DNA from: SZUA-36 sp963774415
GTDB taxonomy: Bacteria > Pseudomonadota > Gammaproteobacteria > Xanthomonadales > SZUA-36
Assembly: GCA_963774415.1 (NCBI GenBank)
Contig: CAVZEU010000001.1
Location: forward strand, 434,001 to 498,000
Direction of reading: 5' to 3'
Length of the DNA stretch: 64,000 bases
Numbering within the stretch: the stretch's first letter is position 1; every line of letters starts with the position of its first letter. The translations under genes and the position numbers were made by a program. A model generated the notes under the pieces. The model was not told the DNA's origin and made no database searches. It saw only the letters and a list, made by a program, of their open reading frames with translations. Shown piece after piece: positions 8,655-16,780 of the stretch.

Positions 8655-9288
8655 ATGAAAGCCATTTTCACGTTGCTGCTGCTTTTGCCCGTCATGCACG
8701 CCGTCGCGCGAAACCGGCCCGGCGCGAGCAGAACTGGAGTCCTTCACCCAGGGCCTCGACAGCCTGCAACTGGAGTTCACGCAGACGGTCAAGGGCGATG
8801 ACGGCAGCGTCCAGGACGAGACCTCGGGCCGGGCCTGGCTGCGCAAGCCCGACCAGATGCGCTGGGAGTACGAGGGCGATTACCCGGAGACGATCGTGGC
8901 CACGGGCCGCAATGTCTGGATCTACGATGAGGACCTCGAGCAGGTCACGGTCAAGCCCCAGTCCGACAAGGTGAGTGACGCGCCGCTGCTGATCCTGACC
9001 GACATCAGCAAGCTCGACGAGCAGTTCGCGGTCGCCGAGATGGGAAAGTCCGAGGGGCTCGACCTGTTGGAATTGAAGAGCCGCAGCACCGATTCGGAGT
9101 TCGCCCGTATCCTGATGGGGCTGGACGCCGGCGGCATTCACCTGATGATCATGGAAGACGCGTTTGGCCAGCGCACCGAGATGCATTTCAGCCACGTGGT
9201 CAAAAACGCGCCGATCGATGATGCGCTCTTTACCTTTAAGCCGCCAAAGGGGGTTGACCTGGTCGGCCAGCCGGTACCCGAGCAATAG
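8655..9288 (+). CDS. lolA: Outer-membrane lipoprotein carrier LolA, with apparent frameshift
   Basis: A signal peptide (MKAIFTLLLLLPVMHAVA) starts at ATG 8655 in one frame. The mature LolA sequence (ELESFTQGLDSLQLEFTQTV ... IMEDAFGQRTEMHFSHV ... DDALFTFKPPKGVDLV) lies in the +1 frame and has no start of its own before ATG 8857, which would remove about 45 mature residues. One extra base somewhere in about 8690-8735 explains the break. LolA ferries lipoproteins from LolCDE to LolB across the periplasm and is normally essential, so a sequencing or assembly indel is the simplest reading. Position between ftsK and serS is typical. Confidence 0.85.
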
Positions 9289-9521
9289 ACCGGGCGCGCC
9301 GGCCTGGCGGATGAATTCGCTGTAGCTAGCGGACGGCAAACGGTACAATGCCACGCTGACCCGAATATTGCATCACTGTCCCGGGCCGGGACAGGCGCGA
9401 CGCCGGGTACAATTTATTTCTAGGAAAACATGCTGATTCCGATGGATATTCACAGACCGGGCAATGGCTTTCCCATCGACCGGCGCCCTATCCGGGTGAA
9501 TTCAAACGACAGACTTTTATC

Positions 9522-10799
9522 ATGCTTGACCCACAAATTCTGAGAACCGATCTAGAGGCCACGGCGGCCGCCCTCAAGACCCGCGGTTACGACCTCGACG
9601 TGCAAGCCTACGCGGCGCTGGAAGCCGACCGCAAATCGCTGCAGGTTGAGCTCGAATCCCTGCAAAGCGAGCGCAACGCCAGCGCCAAGGCGATCGGCAA
9701 GGCCAAATCCAGGGGCGAGGACATCCAGCCGTTGCTGGATGCCGTGGCGCGCCTGGGGGAACGCCTGGGCAAGGTCGAGGACGAGTTCAAAAGGGTGCGC
9801 GAGGCGCAGGCGGACTGGCTGCTCGGCATGCCGAACCTCGCCGCCGGCGACGTGCCGGTGGGCGCCGATGAAAGCGCCAACGCAGAGCTGCGCCGCTGGG
9901 GCCAGCCGCGCGAGTTCGATTTCGAGCCCCGCGACCATGTGGAGCTGGGCGAACTCCACGGCATGATGGACGCGGAGGCCGCCGCCCGGCTGGCCGGCGC
10001 GCGTTTCACCCTGCTCAAATCGTCATTGGCCCGGCTGCACCGCGCGCTGGCGCAGTTCATGCTGAACGTGCACGTCGAGGAACACGGCTACACCGAGGTC
10101 TACGTGCCTTACCTGGTCAAGGGCGAAACCATGCAGGGCACCGGCCAGTTGCCCAAGTTTGCCGACGATGCGTTCGCGACCACCGACGAGCCGCCGCGCT
10201 ACCTGGTGCCGACCGCCGAGGTGCCGGTGACGAACCTGGCCGCCGGGCAGATCTACGAGGCCGACGCGTTGCCGCTGAAGTTCGTCGCGCAAACGCCGTG
10301 TTTCCGGCGCGAGGCGGGCTCCGCCGGCAAGGACACGCGCGGCATGATCCGCCAGCACCAGTTCGAAAAGGTGGAACTGGTGCATATCGTCCACGCGGCT
10401 GATTCCGAGCAGGCCCACGAGGAACTGGTCGGCAACGCGGAGAAAATCCTGCAGCTACTGGACCTGCCGTACCGCACCGTCGTTCTGAGCACCGGCGACA
10501 TGGGCTTTGCGGCCCGCAAGACCTACGACATCGAAGTCTGGCTGCCGGGGCAGGGCGCCTATCGCGAGATTTCGTCCTGCAGCAATTGCTGGGATTTCCA
10601 GGCGCGGCGCATGCAGGCGCGGGTGCGCAACCCGGAGACGCGCAAACCGGAACTGGTGCATACGCTCAATGGCTCGGGCCTGGCGGTCGGGCGCACCCTG
10701 ATCGCGGTGATCGAGAACCACCAGCAGCGGGACGGCTCGATTCGGATTCCCGAGCCGCTCAGGCCGTATATGGGCGGCCTCGACGTGATCGCGGTGTAG
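9522..10799 (+). CDS. serS: Seryl-tRNA synthetase
   Basis: This 425-residue class II synthetase has an N-terminal antiparallel coiled-coil arm (about residues 30-110) that reads the long variable arm of tRNA-Ser. The motif 2 region is FVAQTPCFRREAGSAGKDTRG, and motif 3 is GLAVGRTLIAVIENHQQ. It charges tRNA-Ser and supplies selenocysteine precursors. The 233 bp upstream hold no gene; two TACAAT boxes (9344, 9408) could be -10 elements. A cognate tRNA-Ser lies about 1 kb downstream. Confidence 0.97.
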   Translation: MLDPQILRTDLEATAAALKTRGYDLDVQAYAALEADRKSLQVELESLQSERNASAKAIGKAKSRGEDIQPLLDAVARLGERLGKVEDEFKRVREAQADWLLGMPNLAAGDVPVGADESANAELRRWGQPREFDFEPRDHVELGELHGMMDAEAAARLAGARFTLLKSSLARLHRALAQFMLNVHVEEHGYTEVYVPYLVKGETMQGTGQLPKFADDAFATTDEPPRYLVPTAEVPVTNLAAGQIYEADALPLKFVAQTPCFRREAGSAGKDTRGMIRQHQFEKVELVHIVHAADSEQAHEELVGNAEKILQLLDLPYRTVVLSTGDMGFAARKTYDIEVWLPGQGAYREISSCSNCWDFQARRMQARVRNPETRKPELVHTLNGSGLAVGRTLIAVIENHQQRDGSIRIPEPLRPYMGGLDVIAV

Positions 10800-10845
10800 A
10801 CGCGGGGCATAGGCGCTGATCGTTCCGCCTTCTGCAAGGTAAAAA

Positions 10846-10872
10846 AAAAGACCCGCGCCAGGCGGGTCTTTT
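10846..10872. terminator. Bidirectional terminator between serS and the BI-1 gene
   Basis: GACCCGC 10850-10856 pairs with GCGGGTC 10862-10868, flanked by an A-run on the left and TTTT on the right, so it can stop both converging transcripts. Confidence 0.88.
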
Positions 10873-10894
10873 CGTTGCACTGATGAATTCCGGG

Positions 10895-11569
10895 TCAGTC
10901 GCTTCCGAAACCGAATCCGAGGATGTTCAGCAGGCTGATGAACAGGTTGAAGATGCTGACGAACAGCGTCACCGTGGCCATGATGTAGTTGGTCTCGCCG
11001 CCGCGGATGATCTGCTGCGTCTGGAACAGTATCAGCCCCGCCATGAGCAGGATGAACATGCTCGAGACCGCCAGGCCCAGGGCCGGCAGGTGGAAGAACA
11101 GGTTACCCAGGGCCGCCAGAAACGCGACCAGGATGCCGATGGTCAGGAATTTGCCCAAGAACGAGAAATCCCGCTTGCTGGTGAGCGCCAGGCCCGACAT
11201 GGCCAGGAATATCACGCCGGTGCCGCCCAGCGCCATCATGACGATCTCGCTGCCGTTGCCGTAGCGGTACAGGTACATATTGATGATCGGCCCGAGCGTG
11301 ACGCCCATGAAACCGGTCAGCGCGAACACCGACAGGATGCCCCAGGGGCTGTTACGCAGCTTGGTGGTCAGAAACAGCAAACCGAAATAGCCGATCAGGA
11401 CAACGAACGGGCCGGGATAGGGCCAGTTCAGCGCCATCGCCACGCCCGCCATCACGGCGGAAAACAACAAGGTCATGGACAGCAGCGCATAGGTGTTTCG
11501 CAACACCTTGTTCATTGCCGCGGCCGACATGGGCCGCGCGGCAGTGGTTCTGTAAAGTGTCTGGTTCAT
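10895..11569 (-). CDS. Bax inhibitor-1 (BI-1/YccA/YbhL) family membrane protein
   Basis: The 224-residue protein has seven hydrophobic segments. It carries the family blocks LRNTYALLSMTLLFSAVMAG and TLGPIINMYL, with a C-terminal NLFISLLNILGFGFGSD. Family members are pH-sensitive calcium leak channels or modulators of FtsH proteolysis; the role here is not shown by sequence. Convergent with serS and sharing its terminator. Confidence 0.9.
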   Translation of the reverse strand: MNQTLYRTTAARPMSAAAMNKVLRNTYALLSMTLLFSAVMAGVAMALNWPYPGPFVVLIGYFGLLFLTTKLRNSPWGILSVFALTGFMGVTLGPIINMYLYRYGNGSEIVMMALGGTGVIFLAMSGLALTSKRDFSFLGKFLTIGILVAFLAALGNLFFHLPALGLAVSSMFILLMAGLILFQTQQIIRGGETNYIMATVTLFVSIFNLFISLLNILGFGFGSD

Positions 11570-11833
11570 ACTCTGGTTTTCGCTCTCAAGTTGGCAAGGA
11601 TAATCATTTAGATATGGGACAATCCCCGGAGTTCAATAGCCGCGCATCTAAAATTCATGCGCTCGGGATGTTACTTTACGGTATTCCGCCGAACCTGTCA
11701 TATGCCGGACGACAGGGGGCGTCCCGGTCTGGTGTGGCCGGGCGTTTTTCTGTATTCTTGCGCGGCCTTGATCGCCAGTGCCTTCGCAGCACGATCGTGT
11801 GCGGCGGCGTAAAATACACGATGTGTAAATTTC

Positions 11834-11923
11834 GGAGAGGTGGCAGAGCGGTCGAATGCAGTGGTCTTGAAAACCACCGTCCAGGCAACTGGACCGGGGG
11901 TTCGAATCCCTCCCTCTCCGCCA
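11834..11923 (+). tRNA. tRNA-Ser (anticodon UGA)
   Basis: The acceptor stem GGAGAGG 11834-11840 pairs with CCTCTCC 11913-11919, followed by G and an encoded CCA. The anticodon stem GTGGT/ACCAC encloses CTTGAAA with anticodon TGA. A long variable arm (GTCCAGGCAACTGGAC) and T-loop GGTTCGAATCC complete a type II tRNA, read by SerS encoded nearby. Confidence 0.97.
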
Positions 11924-11960
11924 AATACAAAATACCGCCAATCGGGCGGGTTTTGTATTT
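11923..11960 (+). terminator. Terminator hairpin after tRNA-Ser
   Basis: AAATACAAAA 11923-11932 pairs with TTTTGTATTT 11951-11960, with CCGCC/GGCGG inside. The downstream arm supplies the U-rich tract. Confidence 0.75.
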
Positions 11961-11961
11961 G

Positions 11962-12056
11962 CCGGTCGAGTGTGGGATGAGAACCCCAATCGCGAAGCGA
12001 TCGGGTTCGACAAAGCGGCAGGACAGCCGCTTTGGACGCGCGAGCGCAGCGCAGCG
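11962..12056. repeat. tRNA-trailer repeat unit, copy 1
   Basis: A 51-bp element at 11962-12012 is identical to 12141-12191, and a 40-bp element at 12017-12056 is identical to 12277-12316. The 51-mer contains a hairpin (GAACCC...ATCGC-GAA-GCGAT...GGGTTC) and the region just before the 40-mer contains GCGGC/GCCGC. No gene is evident. The structure is REP-like and tied to the tRNA 3' side. Confidence 0.8.
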
Positions 12057-12092
12057 ACCCCGCAGGGGCGAGCGCCATGGATGGCGCGAGTA

Positions 12093-12107
12093 AATCCCTC
12101 CCTCTCC
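12093..12107 (+). repeat. Copy of the tRNA-Ser 3' end
   Basis: Fifteen bases (AATCCCTCCCTCTCC) are identical to 11905-11919 in the tRNA T-arm and acceptor. This suggests the trailer was duplicated together with the tRNA tail. Confidence 0.6.
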
Positions 12108-12140
12108 ATCTCCGGGCCCTTGAGGCGGTCTTTTCATTTT

Positions 12141-12316
12141 CCGGTCGAGTGTGGGATGAGAACCCCAATCGCGAAGCGATCGGGTTCGACACAAAATTGT
12201 CAGGAACAATTTTGAACACCCGAGCCCGTGAGGGTGGCCCCAAAGGGGCGGAGGGCAGGATGCCCGGAGTAAAGAAGGCAGGACAGCCGCTTTGGACGCG
12301 CGAGCGCAGCGCAGCG
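12141..12316. repeat. tRNA-trailer repeat unit, copy 2
   Basis: This second unit has the 51-mer at 12141-12191 and the 40-mer at 12277-12316. Between them lie an extra inverted repeat (CAAAATTGT with ACAATTTTG) and GC-rich hairpins. It ends beside the 3' end of intI, so the integron abuts this repeat block. No coding sequence is supported in 11924-12343. Confidence 0.8.
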
Positions 12317-12343
12317 CCCGAGTCAATCCCACCCTCAGACGTT

Positions 12344-13351
12344 TTAAATTACCAACGCCTCAATATTCGTTGATTTGGCCTGCCGGCGCAGTTGGTCGAG
12401 GGGAGATACCGCACCGAATGCTCCACGCTTTACAACGTGCGTATATATCATCGTCGTCTTGACATTCGCGTGGCCCAGTAATTGCTGGATGGTGCGGATA
12501 TCGGTTCCCGCTTCCAGCAAGTGCGTAGCGAAGCTGTGGCGCAGTGTGTGACAGGTCACGCGCTTTTCGATCCCGGCCCGTTGCGCCGCTGCCGTTACCG
12601 CCTTGCGAACCGCGCTTCTGTGCACATGCCAACGGTACATTCGGCCAGGTTGACGCGGGTCTGCGGAGATGTTTTTACTTGGAAAGAGGAACTGCCAATA
12701 GACGCGATTGCTGGACTTGCCAAATTTGCGTTGCAGCGCGGGAGGTAATGTCGCCCCGCCAAGCCCGCGCGCAAGGTCTCCCTGGTGCAGATTTTTCACG
12801 TAGGCAATTTGCAACTCGAGCGACTCCTCAAGCGCCCCGGGCAGAATGGTAATACGGTCCTTGCCGCCTTTGCCTGAATGCACACGCACGATTTGGCGCG
12901 AGAAGTCGATGTCGCCGACCCTCAGCCGCAGGCATTCCATCAAGCGTAAACCGGAACCGTAGAGCAGTTGCACGGGCAGTAGCTGGCTGCTGCTGCAGTG
13001 ACCCATCAGCGCATTAACCTCATCGGCGCTGAGGACGACGGGCAGGCGTTTCTTGGGTTTTGCCCGCACCACGTTGTCCAACCACGGCAGTTCGATGTCC
13101 AGCACCTGTTGATACAAGAAGAGGATCGCGGACAGTGCCAGGTTCTGGGTGGAAGGAGCGACTTGCCGGTTGACGGCCAGGTGCGTCAGGAACGCTTCGA
13201 CCTCATGCTTGCCCATCCTGCAGGGATGCCGTTTTCCATGAAACAGGATGAAGCGACGCACCCAGGCAACGTAAGCCCGCTCGGTATCCAGGCTGTATTG
13301 CCGTACCCGCAGCGAGCGGCGCATCGTCTCCAGCAGTTTGGGTTTGGTCAA
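12344..13351 (-). CDS. intI: Integron integrase (site-specific tyrosine recombinase)
   Basis: With TTG 13351 as start the protein has 335 residues, the usual IntI length. ATG 13459 would add 36 residues with no family match. Catalytic residues are R136 (YGSGLRLMECLRLR), H268/R271 (HTLRHSFATHLLEAG), H294 (LLGHANV) and Y303 (TTMIYTHV). An insertion at about 188-224 (LHQGDLARGLGGATLPPAL ... VYWQFLFPS) is specific to integron integrases and binds flipped-out attC bases. It faces away from the cassette array. No LexA box (CTG-N10-CAG) was seen upstream. Confidence 0.95.
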   Translation of the reverse strand: MTKPKLLETMRRSLRVRQYSLDTERAYVAWVRRFILFHGKRHPCRMGKHEVEAFLTHLAVNRQVAPSTQNLALSAILFLYQQVLDIELPWLDNVVRAKPKKRLPVVLSADEVNALMGHCSSSQLLPVQLLYGSGLRLMECLRLRVGDIDFSRQIVRVHSGKGGKDRITILPGALEESLELQIAYVKNLHQGDLARGLGGATLPPALQRKFGKSSNRVYWQFLFPSKNISADPRQPGRMYRWHVHRSAVRKAVTAAAQRAGIEKRVTCHTLRHSFATHLLEAGTDIRTIQQLLGHANVKTTMIYTHVVKRGAFGAVSPLDQLRRQAKSTNIEALVI

Positions 13352-13589
13352 TGCGTGAATCCCGTCGAATGAAAGCAAAGCATAAACAACTGGACCGGGT
13401 GTGTTTGTCCGAAATTGTTGGCGCCCTTTGTACGAAAATGGGAACATTACAGCGAACATTGCTCCATTTGTTCATTCGCAAACAAGGGAGTAACATGCTG
13501 ATTGAGAAGGGAAGTGAATCCAATGAAACCATCAGATCATCCGTTTTGGCGTCTTACAGCGCCTTTTCCCACCTAATTACAAGTTAAGT
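13352..13589 (+). other. attI region and intI/array promoter zone
   Basis: This gene-poor segment lies between intI and the first cassette. The core GTTAAGT at 13583-13589 is where the first cassette joins (after G13583), so attI should lie immediately to its left. Divergent promoters for intI and the array (Pc) are expected here, but I could not assign them with confidence. Confidence 0.65.
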
Positions 13590-13887
13590 GCAACGTGCTG
13601 TGACGACGAAGCGAATTCACACCGAAGACGGAAGGCTCATTGGTGAGGCTGAGTACAGCAACGGCAGGCTTCACGGGACTTGCCGCGTCTGGACCGAGGA
13701 TGGAACCTTGACGGAAGAGTCTCACTACTTGGAAGGAGAACTTCATGGCCGCTATCAGACGTGGTGGTCAAACGGGCAGCCAAAGGAAAGGGGTGGCTAT
13801 CATCGTGGAGTCAAAATCGGCGCGTATCAATGGTTCGACCAGGAGGGCTCACTGGTGCAGGAGCACAGTTATGACCAGAGCACTTAA
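13588..13887 (+). CDS. MORN-repeat / YwqK-like protein (cassette 1)
   Basis: The 99-residue protein has repeats of the type GxxxGxYxxxxxxG-xxxExxY (SNGRLHGTCRVWTEDGTL, GELHGRYQTWWSNGQPKERGGY), as in MORN/YwqK antitoxin-like proteins. The GTG start is 5 bp from the recombination point, so it relies on array transcription. GTG 13600 is an alternative start. Function unknown. Being first in the array, it should be the best expressed cassette. Confidence 0.75.
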   Translation: MQRAVTTKRIHTEDGRLIGEAEYSNGRLHGTCRVWTEDGTLTEESHYLEGELHGRYQTWWSNGQPKERGGYHRGVKIGAYQWFDQEGSLVQEHSYDQST

Positions 13888-13961
13888 CAATGCGCTCAAG
13901 TCGTTCGCTACGTTCACTCGGACGCGTGCTGCGCACGCGCCGCTTAGCTAAGACGTTATGT
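13882..13961 (+). repeat. attC 1
   Basis: R'' is ACTTAAC (13882) and R' is GTTATGT (13955). An inner palindrome GCGTGCTGCGCACGC lies between them. It is of the GCTTAGCTAAGACGTTA class. Confidence 0.92.
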
Positions 13962-14250
13962 GTCTATTCGTGCAGTGACTGTCACAAGACGCCAAACCAG
14001 CAAAGCAGAGTTAGATGAGGTTATTGTTTATTGGCTTGAGTGCCCCCGATGCTCCAGCCATCTGAATGAGGAGTCATTAATTAAATTCTTGGAGATATTT
14101 ACACCTCATCAGATTAAAGGCGCCATGTACATTGCAACTTCAACAGGCCGTCAAGCGTATTTCAAGTATCTCTGCGGGATATTGCACAATTGGAAAAGGG
14201 AACTGGAGAGTGGCAATCAGCCCAATTTCTTCGACATCGGCGATGAGTAG
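13960..14250 (+). CDS. Hypothetical protein (cassette 2)
   Basis: This 96-residue protein starts at GTG 13960, whose first two bases lie in the attC core GTTATGT. It contains WLECPRCSSH, a single CxxC pair, and FTPHQIKGAMYIATSTGRQAYFKYL. I do not recognise a family. It is the sole gene in its cassette and has no visible promoter. Confidence 0.65.
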   Translation: MSIRAVTVTRRQTSKAELDEVIVYWLECPRCSSHLNEESLIKFLEIFTPHQIKGAMYIATSTGRQAYFKYLCGILHNWKRELESGNQPNFFDIGDE

Positions 14251-14262
14251 CAATCATCAGTC

Positions 14263-14322
14263 ACATAACAAATCATTAAAGCCGGACGCCGTAAACGGCG
14301 CCGCTTAATTCAAACGTTATAC
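14263..14322 (+). repeat. attC 2
   Basis: R'' is ACATAAC (14263) and R' is GTTATAC (14316). It belongs to the short class with GCTTAATTCAAACGTTA and an inner GCCGTAAACGGC stem. Confidence 0.92.
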
Positions 14323-14336
14323 ACAGGAATGAAGCA

Positions 14337-14606
14337 ATGGAAACCGACAACGGAAAGCGTGGCGGAAGCGGAGTTGTCATCAGTCTCGTTGATGTCGCGC
14401 CCGATAAGTTGCGTATCGTTGTAGACGATGTGAAAAATGAAAGCAGATCGGAGCGCGGACCATGGAGACATCACGTTCTGTACACGTTCAAGGACTACCG
14501 AGCGGGTGACATTACGAATCAAAAGCTATCTGACAAGGAGCTGGCTGAGTTCGGGTTTGCCGTTCTTGTTCGCTTAGGTGCACTTCACGAGCATCCAATT
14601 GAGTAG
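14337..14606 (+). CDS. Hypothetical protein (cassette 3)
   Basis: This 89-residue soluble protein starts at ATG 14337. The sequence GVVISLVDVAPDKLRIVVDD looks like a beta-rich fold. No membrane segment or known motif is seen. Its position between two attC sites supports a real cassette gene. Confidence 0.6.
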   Translation: METDNGKRGGSGVVISLVDVAPDKLRIVVDDVKNESRSERGPWRHHVLYTFKDYRAGDITNQKLSDKELAEFGFAVLVRLGALHEHPIE

Positions 14607-14615
14607 CAATACTGT

Positions 14616-14705
14616 GTATAACAAGCCGCTCATGTTCGCAGCCTGCGGCTGCCCGACTCGCAAAAGCCTCCGGCTTTTGCTCTCGGCATAGCGGCGGCGT
14701 TATGC
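14616..14705 (+). repeat. attC 3
   Basis: R'' is GTATAAC (14616) and R' is GTTATGC (14699). The inner stems are GCAGCCTGCGGCTGC and AAAAGCCTCCGGCTTTT. Confidence 0.88.
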
Positions 14706-14717
14706 TGTCATGAGAAT

Positions 14718-14957
14718 TTGTCAGTGAAATTTAAGATCGTTGGCAAAATCAGGCAAGAAAAGACCTTCGCTACTGGTAGCGGGATTCGCGAGATTGCAAG
14801 GCTGCGGAAAGTTTATGGTAAAGGCAGGTGGAGAAAAAGGAAGGGTATTGCCGAGGTTGAGTTCCTGGATGGTGCTATCCGAACAGTGGAGTTACACTGG
14901 TACGAGGCCACAGGGATCGGCCGGAAGGAATATAAAATCAAGCGTTTTGTGGATTAA
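14718..14957 (+). CDS. Conserved basic protein of unknown function (cassette 4, gene 1)
   Basis: The 79-residue protein has a TTG start (14718) or GTG 14724. The C-terminal core (AEVEFLDGAIRTVELHWYEA, then GIGRKEYKIK) looks like a small beta-rich domain widespread as a hypothetical protein in proteobacteria. Two decayed copies of this gene occur later in the array, at 37703-37783 and 39859-39966. Confidence 0.65.
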   Translation: MSVKFKIVGKIRQEKTFATGSGIREIARLRKVYGKGRWRKRKGIAEVEFLDGAIRTVELHWYEATGIGRKEYKIKRFVD

Positions 14958-14960
14958 GCA

Positions 14961-15182
14961 ATGAAAGACATGAAATTTGTCATATGCATTGACAACTCAG
15001 ATTACCCAGCTTCACTTGAGAAGCGGAAGATATACGAAGCATTGCGAGACGATGATGCGGAAAAGATCGAGCTTGTTCGAGTAATAGACGAGTCCGGAGA
15101 AGACTATCTGTATCCCGCTTCATGCTTTGTAGATGCCAACCTCCCCAAAGAAACGCAGGATGCGGTGTCCAAGGCAGCATAA
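14961..15182 (+). CDS. Small conserved protein of unknown function (cassette 4, gene 2)
   Basis: This 73-residue protein (ATG 14961) begins 3 bp after the preceding gene, so the two are translationally close. The pattern CIDNSDYPASLEKRKIYEAL ... IDESGEDYLYPASCFV recalls short SH3-like hypothetical proteins. A relic of the same gene pair lies at 39834-40077, so the pair moved together. Confidence 0.65.
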   Translation: MKDMKFVICIDNSDYPASLEKRKIYEALRDDDAEKIELVRVIDESGEDYLYPASCFVDANLPKETQDAVSKAA

Positions 15183-15262
15183 CAAAGCGCTAAAGTCCGT
15201 TCCGGCTTGCAGCCTTCACCGGAAGCCTGCAGCGCAGACGCCGCTTAGCTAAGACGTTAGAG
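15177..15262 (+). repeat. attC 4
   Basis: R'' is GCATAAC (15177, overlapping the stop codon) and R' is GTTAGAG (15256). It is of the GCTTAGCTAAGACGTTA class. Confidence 0.9.
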
Positions 15263-15269
15263 TGAACTA

Positions 15270-15881
15270 GTGGCTACACATACATCGGCAGTCCTAAATA
15301 TTGACGAGGCTAAAAGTGTTGCGGATTTAGCGGGCGTCGCATCCGATTTCATGTTCGCTAGTCGATACGCGGAACTGCTTTGCAGCGAGTATGAGGCAGA
15401 CAAGCCAAAATGGGATTTTATCGAATCGCTATCAATTGCCGCGGTTGTAATCTATTCCAGACCGTTTACCTCGGGAGTAAGAAACTGGTCAAAGCGCGAG
15501 GCTTTGGAGCATTTAAACGAAGCACAGAGAGAGAACCATGAATGGTTAAGGGCGTATCGCGATAAACATGTTGCTCATTCTGTGAACCCATACGAAGAGA
15601 ACACAGCCAGTGCTGGCTACTGTGTGGAACGCGTCGAAGTAGAAGGAATTACATCAATAAGCTGTTCTTCTGGAAGGGTTTTAAGCATCTCTCCTGAGCG
15701 AGCGGTTAGCATCATTGAGAATGTAAAGGTTTTCCAAGCATTAGTAGGTGAACAATCCAGTGCAGCGAAGAAACAACTACTTGAGCATGTAAGGACGTTA
15801 CCGCTGGAACAGGTCATTTCCGGTGGCCTACCAACGTTTGCGCCCGACACAAATTCGAATGTCGATCGTAGGAGGCCGTAG
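15270..15881 (+). CDS. HEPN-like hypothetical protein (cassette 5)
   Basis: This 203-residue, mostly helical protein starts at GTG 15270. The segment LRAYRDKHVAHS has R97 and H103 spaced as in the R-x(4-6)-H motif of HEPN ribonucleases. The surrounding helices (NWSKREALEHLNEAQRENHEW) would fit a HEPN bundle. HEPN proteins act as RNases in toxin and phage-defence systems; that role here is inference only. The C-terminal tail is low-complexity. Confidence 0.55.
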   Translation: MATHTSAVLNIDEAKSVADLAGVASDFMFASRYAELLCSEYEADKPKWDFIESLSIAAVVIYSRPFTSGVRNWSKREALEHLNEAQRENHEWLRAYRDKHVAHSVNPYEENTASAGYCVERVEVEGITSISCSSGRVLSISPERAVSIIENVKVFQALVGEQSSAAKKQLLEHVRTLPLEQVISGGLPTFAPDTNSNVDRRRP

Positions 15882-15888
15882 TGGTGCA

Positions 15889-15974
15889 CTCTAACAACTC
15901 GCTAAAGTTCGTTCCGGCTTGCAGCCTTCACCGGACGCCTGCTGCGCAGACGCCGCTTAGCTAAGACGTTGGGC
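15889..15974 (+). repeat. attC 5
   Basis: R'' is CTCTAAC (15889) and R' is GTTGGGC (15968). The middle is nearly the same as attC 4 (TTCGTTCCGGCTTGCAGCC), indicating recent common origin. Confidence 0.88.
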
Positions 15975-15988
15975 GTCGGAGAAACCAC

Positions 15989-16780
15989 ATGATTGAACAG
16001 CTACCTCTGTTGGAGGAGCCTGAGTGGCTGACACGTGTCGACCCAGTGACCATTCAGGACGAGGCATTGCCGCTCGCTGGCATCCTGCGGGACTCGCTTT
16101 ACTACCCATCATCCGGTTTCGACGGCGACCCGGTTCGATACCTGGCTGGCAATGTCCTGAGCTTCGTCTACGTTGACTCCGGCCAAGGTCGCGCAGATTT
16201 GGACCAGGCTTTGAGAAGCCGAGGATTTCGGGGCTACGAGATACTGGGGAGGCGTGACGTCGCGGAAAGGGAGCTTGTACCGAGCGGTTGGACTCCTTCA
16301 CTCCCGCTTCCTGAGGATGGAGACCCATCCAAGTATCGTGACTGGATTAGGCAACCGTTCTGCTCGTGGATCGTCCTGCAGCGCGTCAGAGAGATGCCAG
16401 ACAGCCACGGTCCGCATCGTTTCAGCCTCTTGTATCTATGCGCGGACGGTGTCGCTGCTTTCCAGGCCCTGTACGTCGCCAACGGTGAATCCCCAGCCTT
16501 CGTAGCCATAATTCAACCCGGCCATGGATTTGGCGCGAACTGGACCAACTTCGAAGATCCCAATCTGATCTTCGCGCGGTCTGTCCTTCAGAATCATGCC
16601 GGCATACCGACAATCCTGCTCTATGGCGGCATCGGTCCGAGGGACTTCTACCGTCAGCCGTGCTGGCCAGACTACCCGGAGCTGCTTTGCTTTCTCGACA
16701 AGGCGGGCGGGGGAAGCATCGGAGTATGGCGAAACGCCCAACAACAGCATGCAGCGGACAGCGCTAAGCGCCGCCGCTGA
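15989..16780 (+). CDS. Hypothetical protein (cassette 6)
   Basis: The 263-residue protein starts at ATG 15989. No family is recognised with confidence. Features seen are an acidic N-terminus, FAAFQALYV-like hydrophobic strands, and GPHRFSLLYLCADGVAAF. The last about 15 residues (NAQQQHAADSAKRRR) are encoded by the attC itself, where a TGA in CCGCTGATG provides the stop. Higher GC than most cassettes. Confidence 0.6.
   Translation: MIEQLPLLEEPEWLTRVDPVTIQDEALPLAGILRDSLYYPSSGFDGDPVRYLAGNVLSFVYVDSGQGRADLDQALRSRGFRGYEILGRRDVAERELVPSGWTPSLPLPEDGDPSKYRDWIRQPFCSWIVLQRVREMPDSHGPHRFSLLYLCADGVAAFQALYVANGESPAFVAIIQPGHGFGANWTNFEDPNLIFARSVLQNHAGIPTILLYGGIGPRDFYRQPCWPDYPELLCFLDKAGGGSIGVWRNAQQQHAADSAKRRR

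Noticed and set aside
11648..12332. Several leftward ORFs of 150-220 codons over tRNA-Ser and its trailer
   Set aside because: They are antisense to a well-folded tRNA and to duplicated hairpin repeats; such peptides are known annotation artefacts near tRNA-Ser genes.
11834..13459. Prophage or ICE integrated at tRNA-Ser
   Set aside because: The integrase has the integron-specific insertion, there is no phage or conjugation gene, and cassettes rather than a tRNA-end duplication define the island.
13351..13587. Rightward 78-codon ORF between intI and the first cassette
   Set aside because: It overlaps the intI start and the attI region, has no ribosome site and no recognisable sequence.
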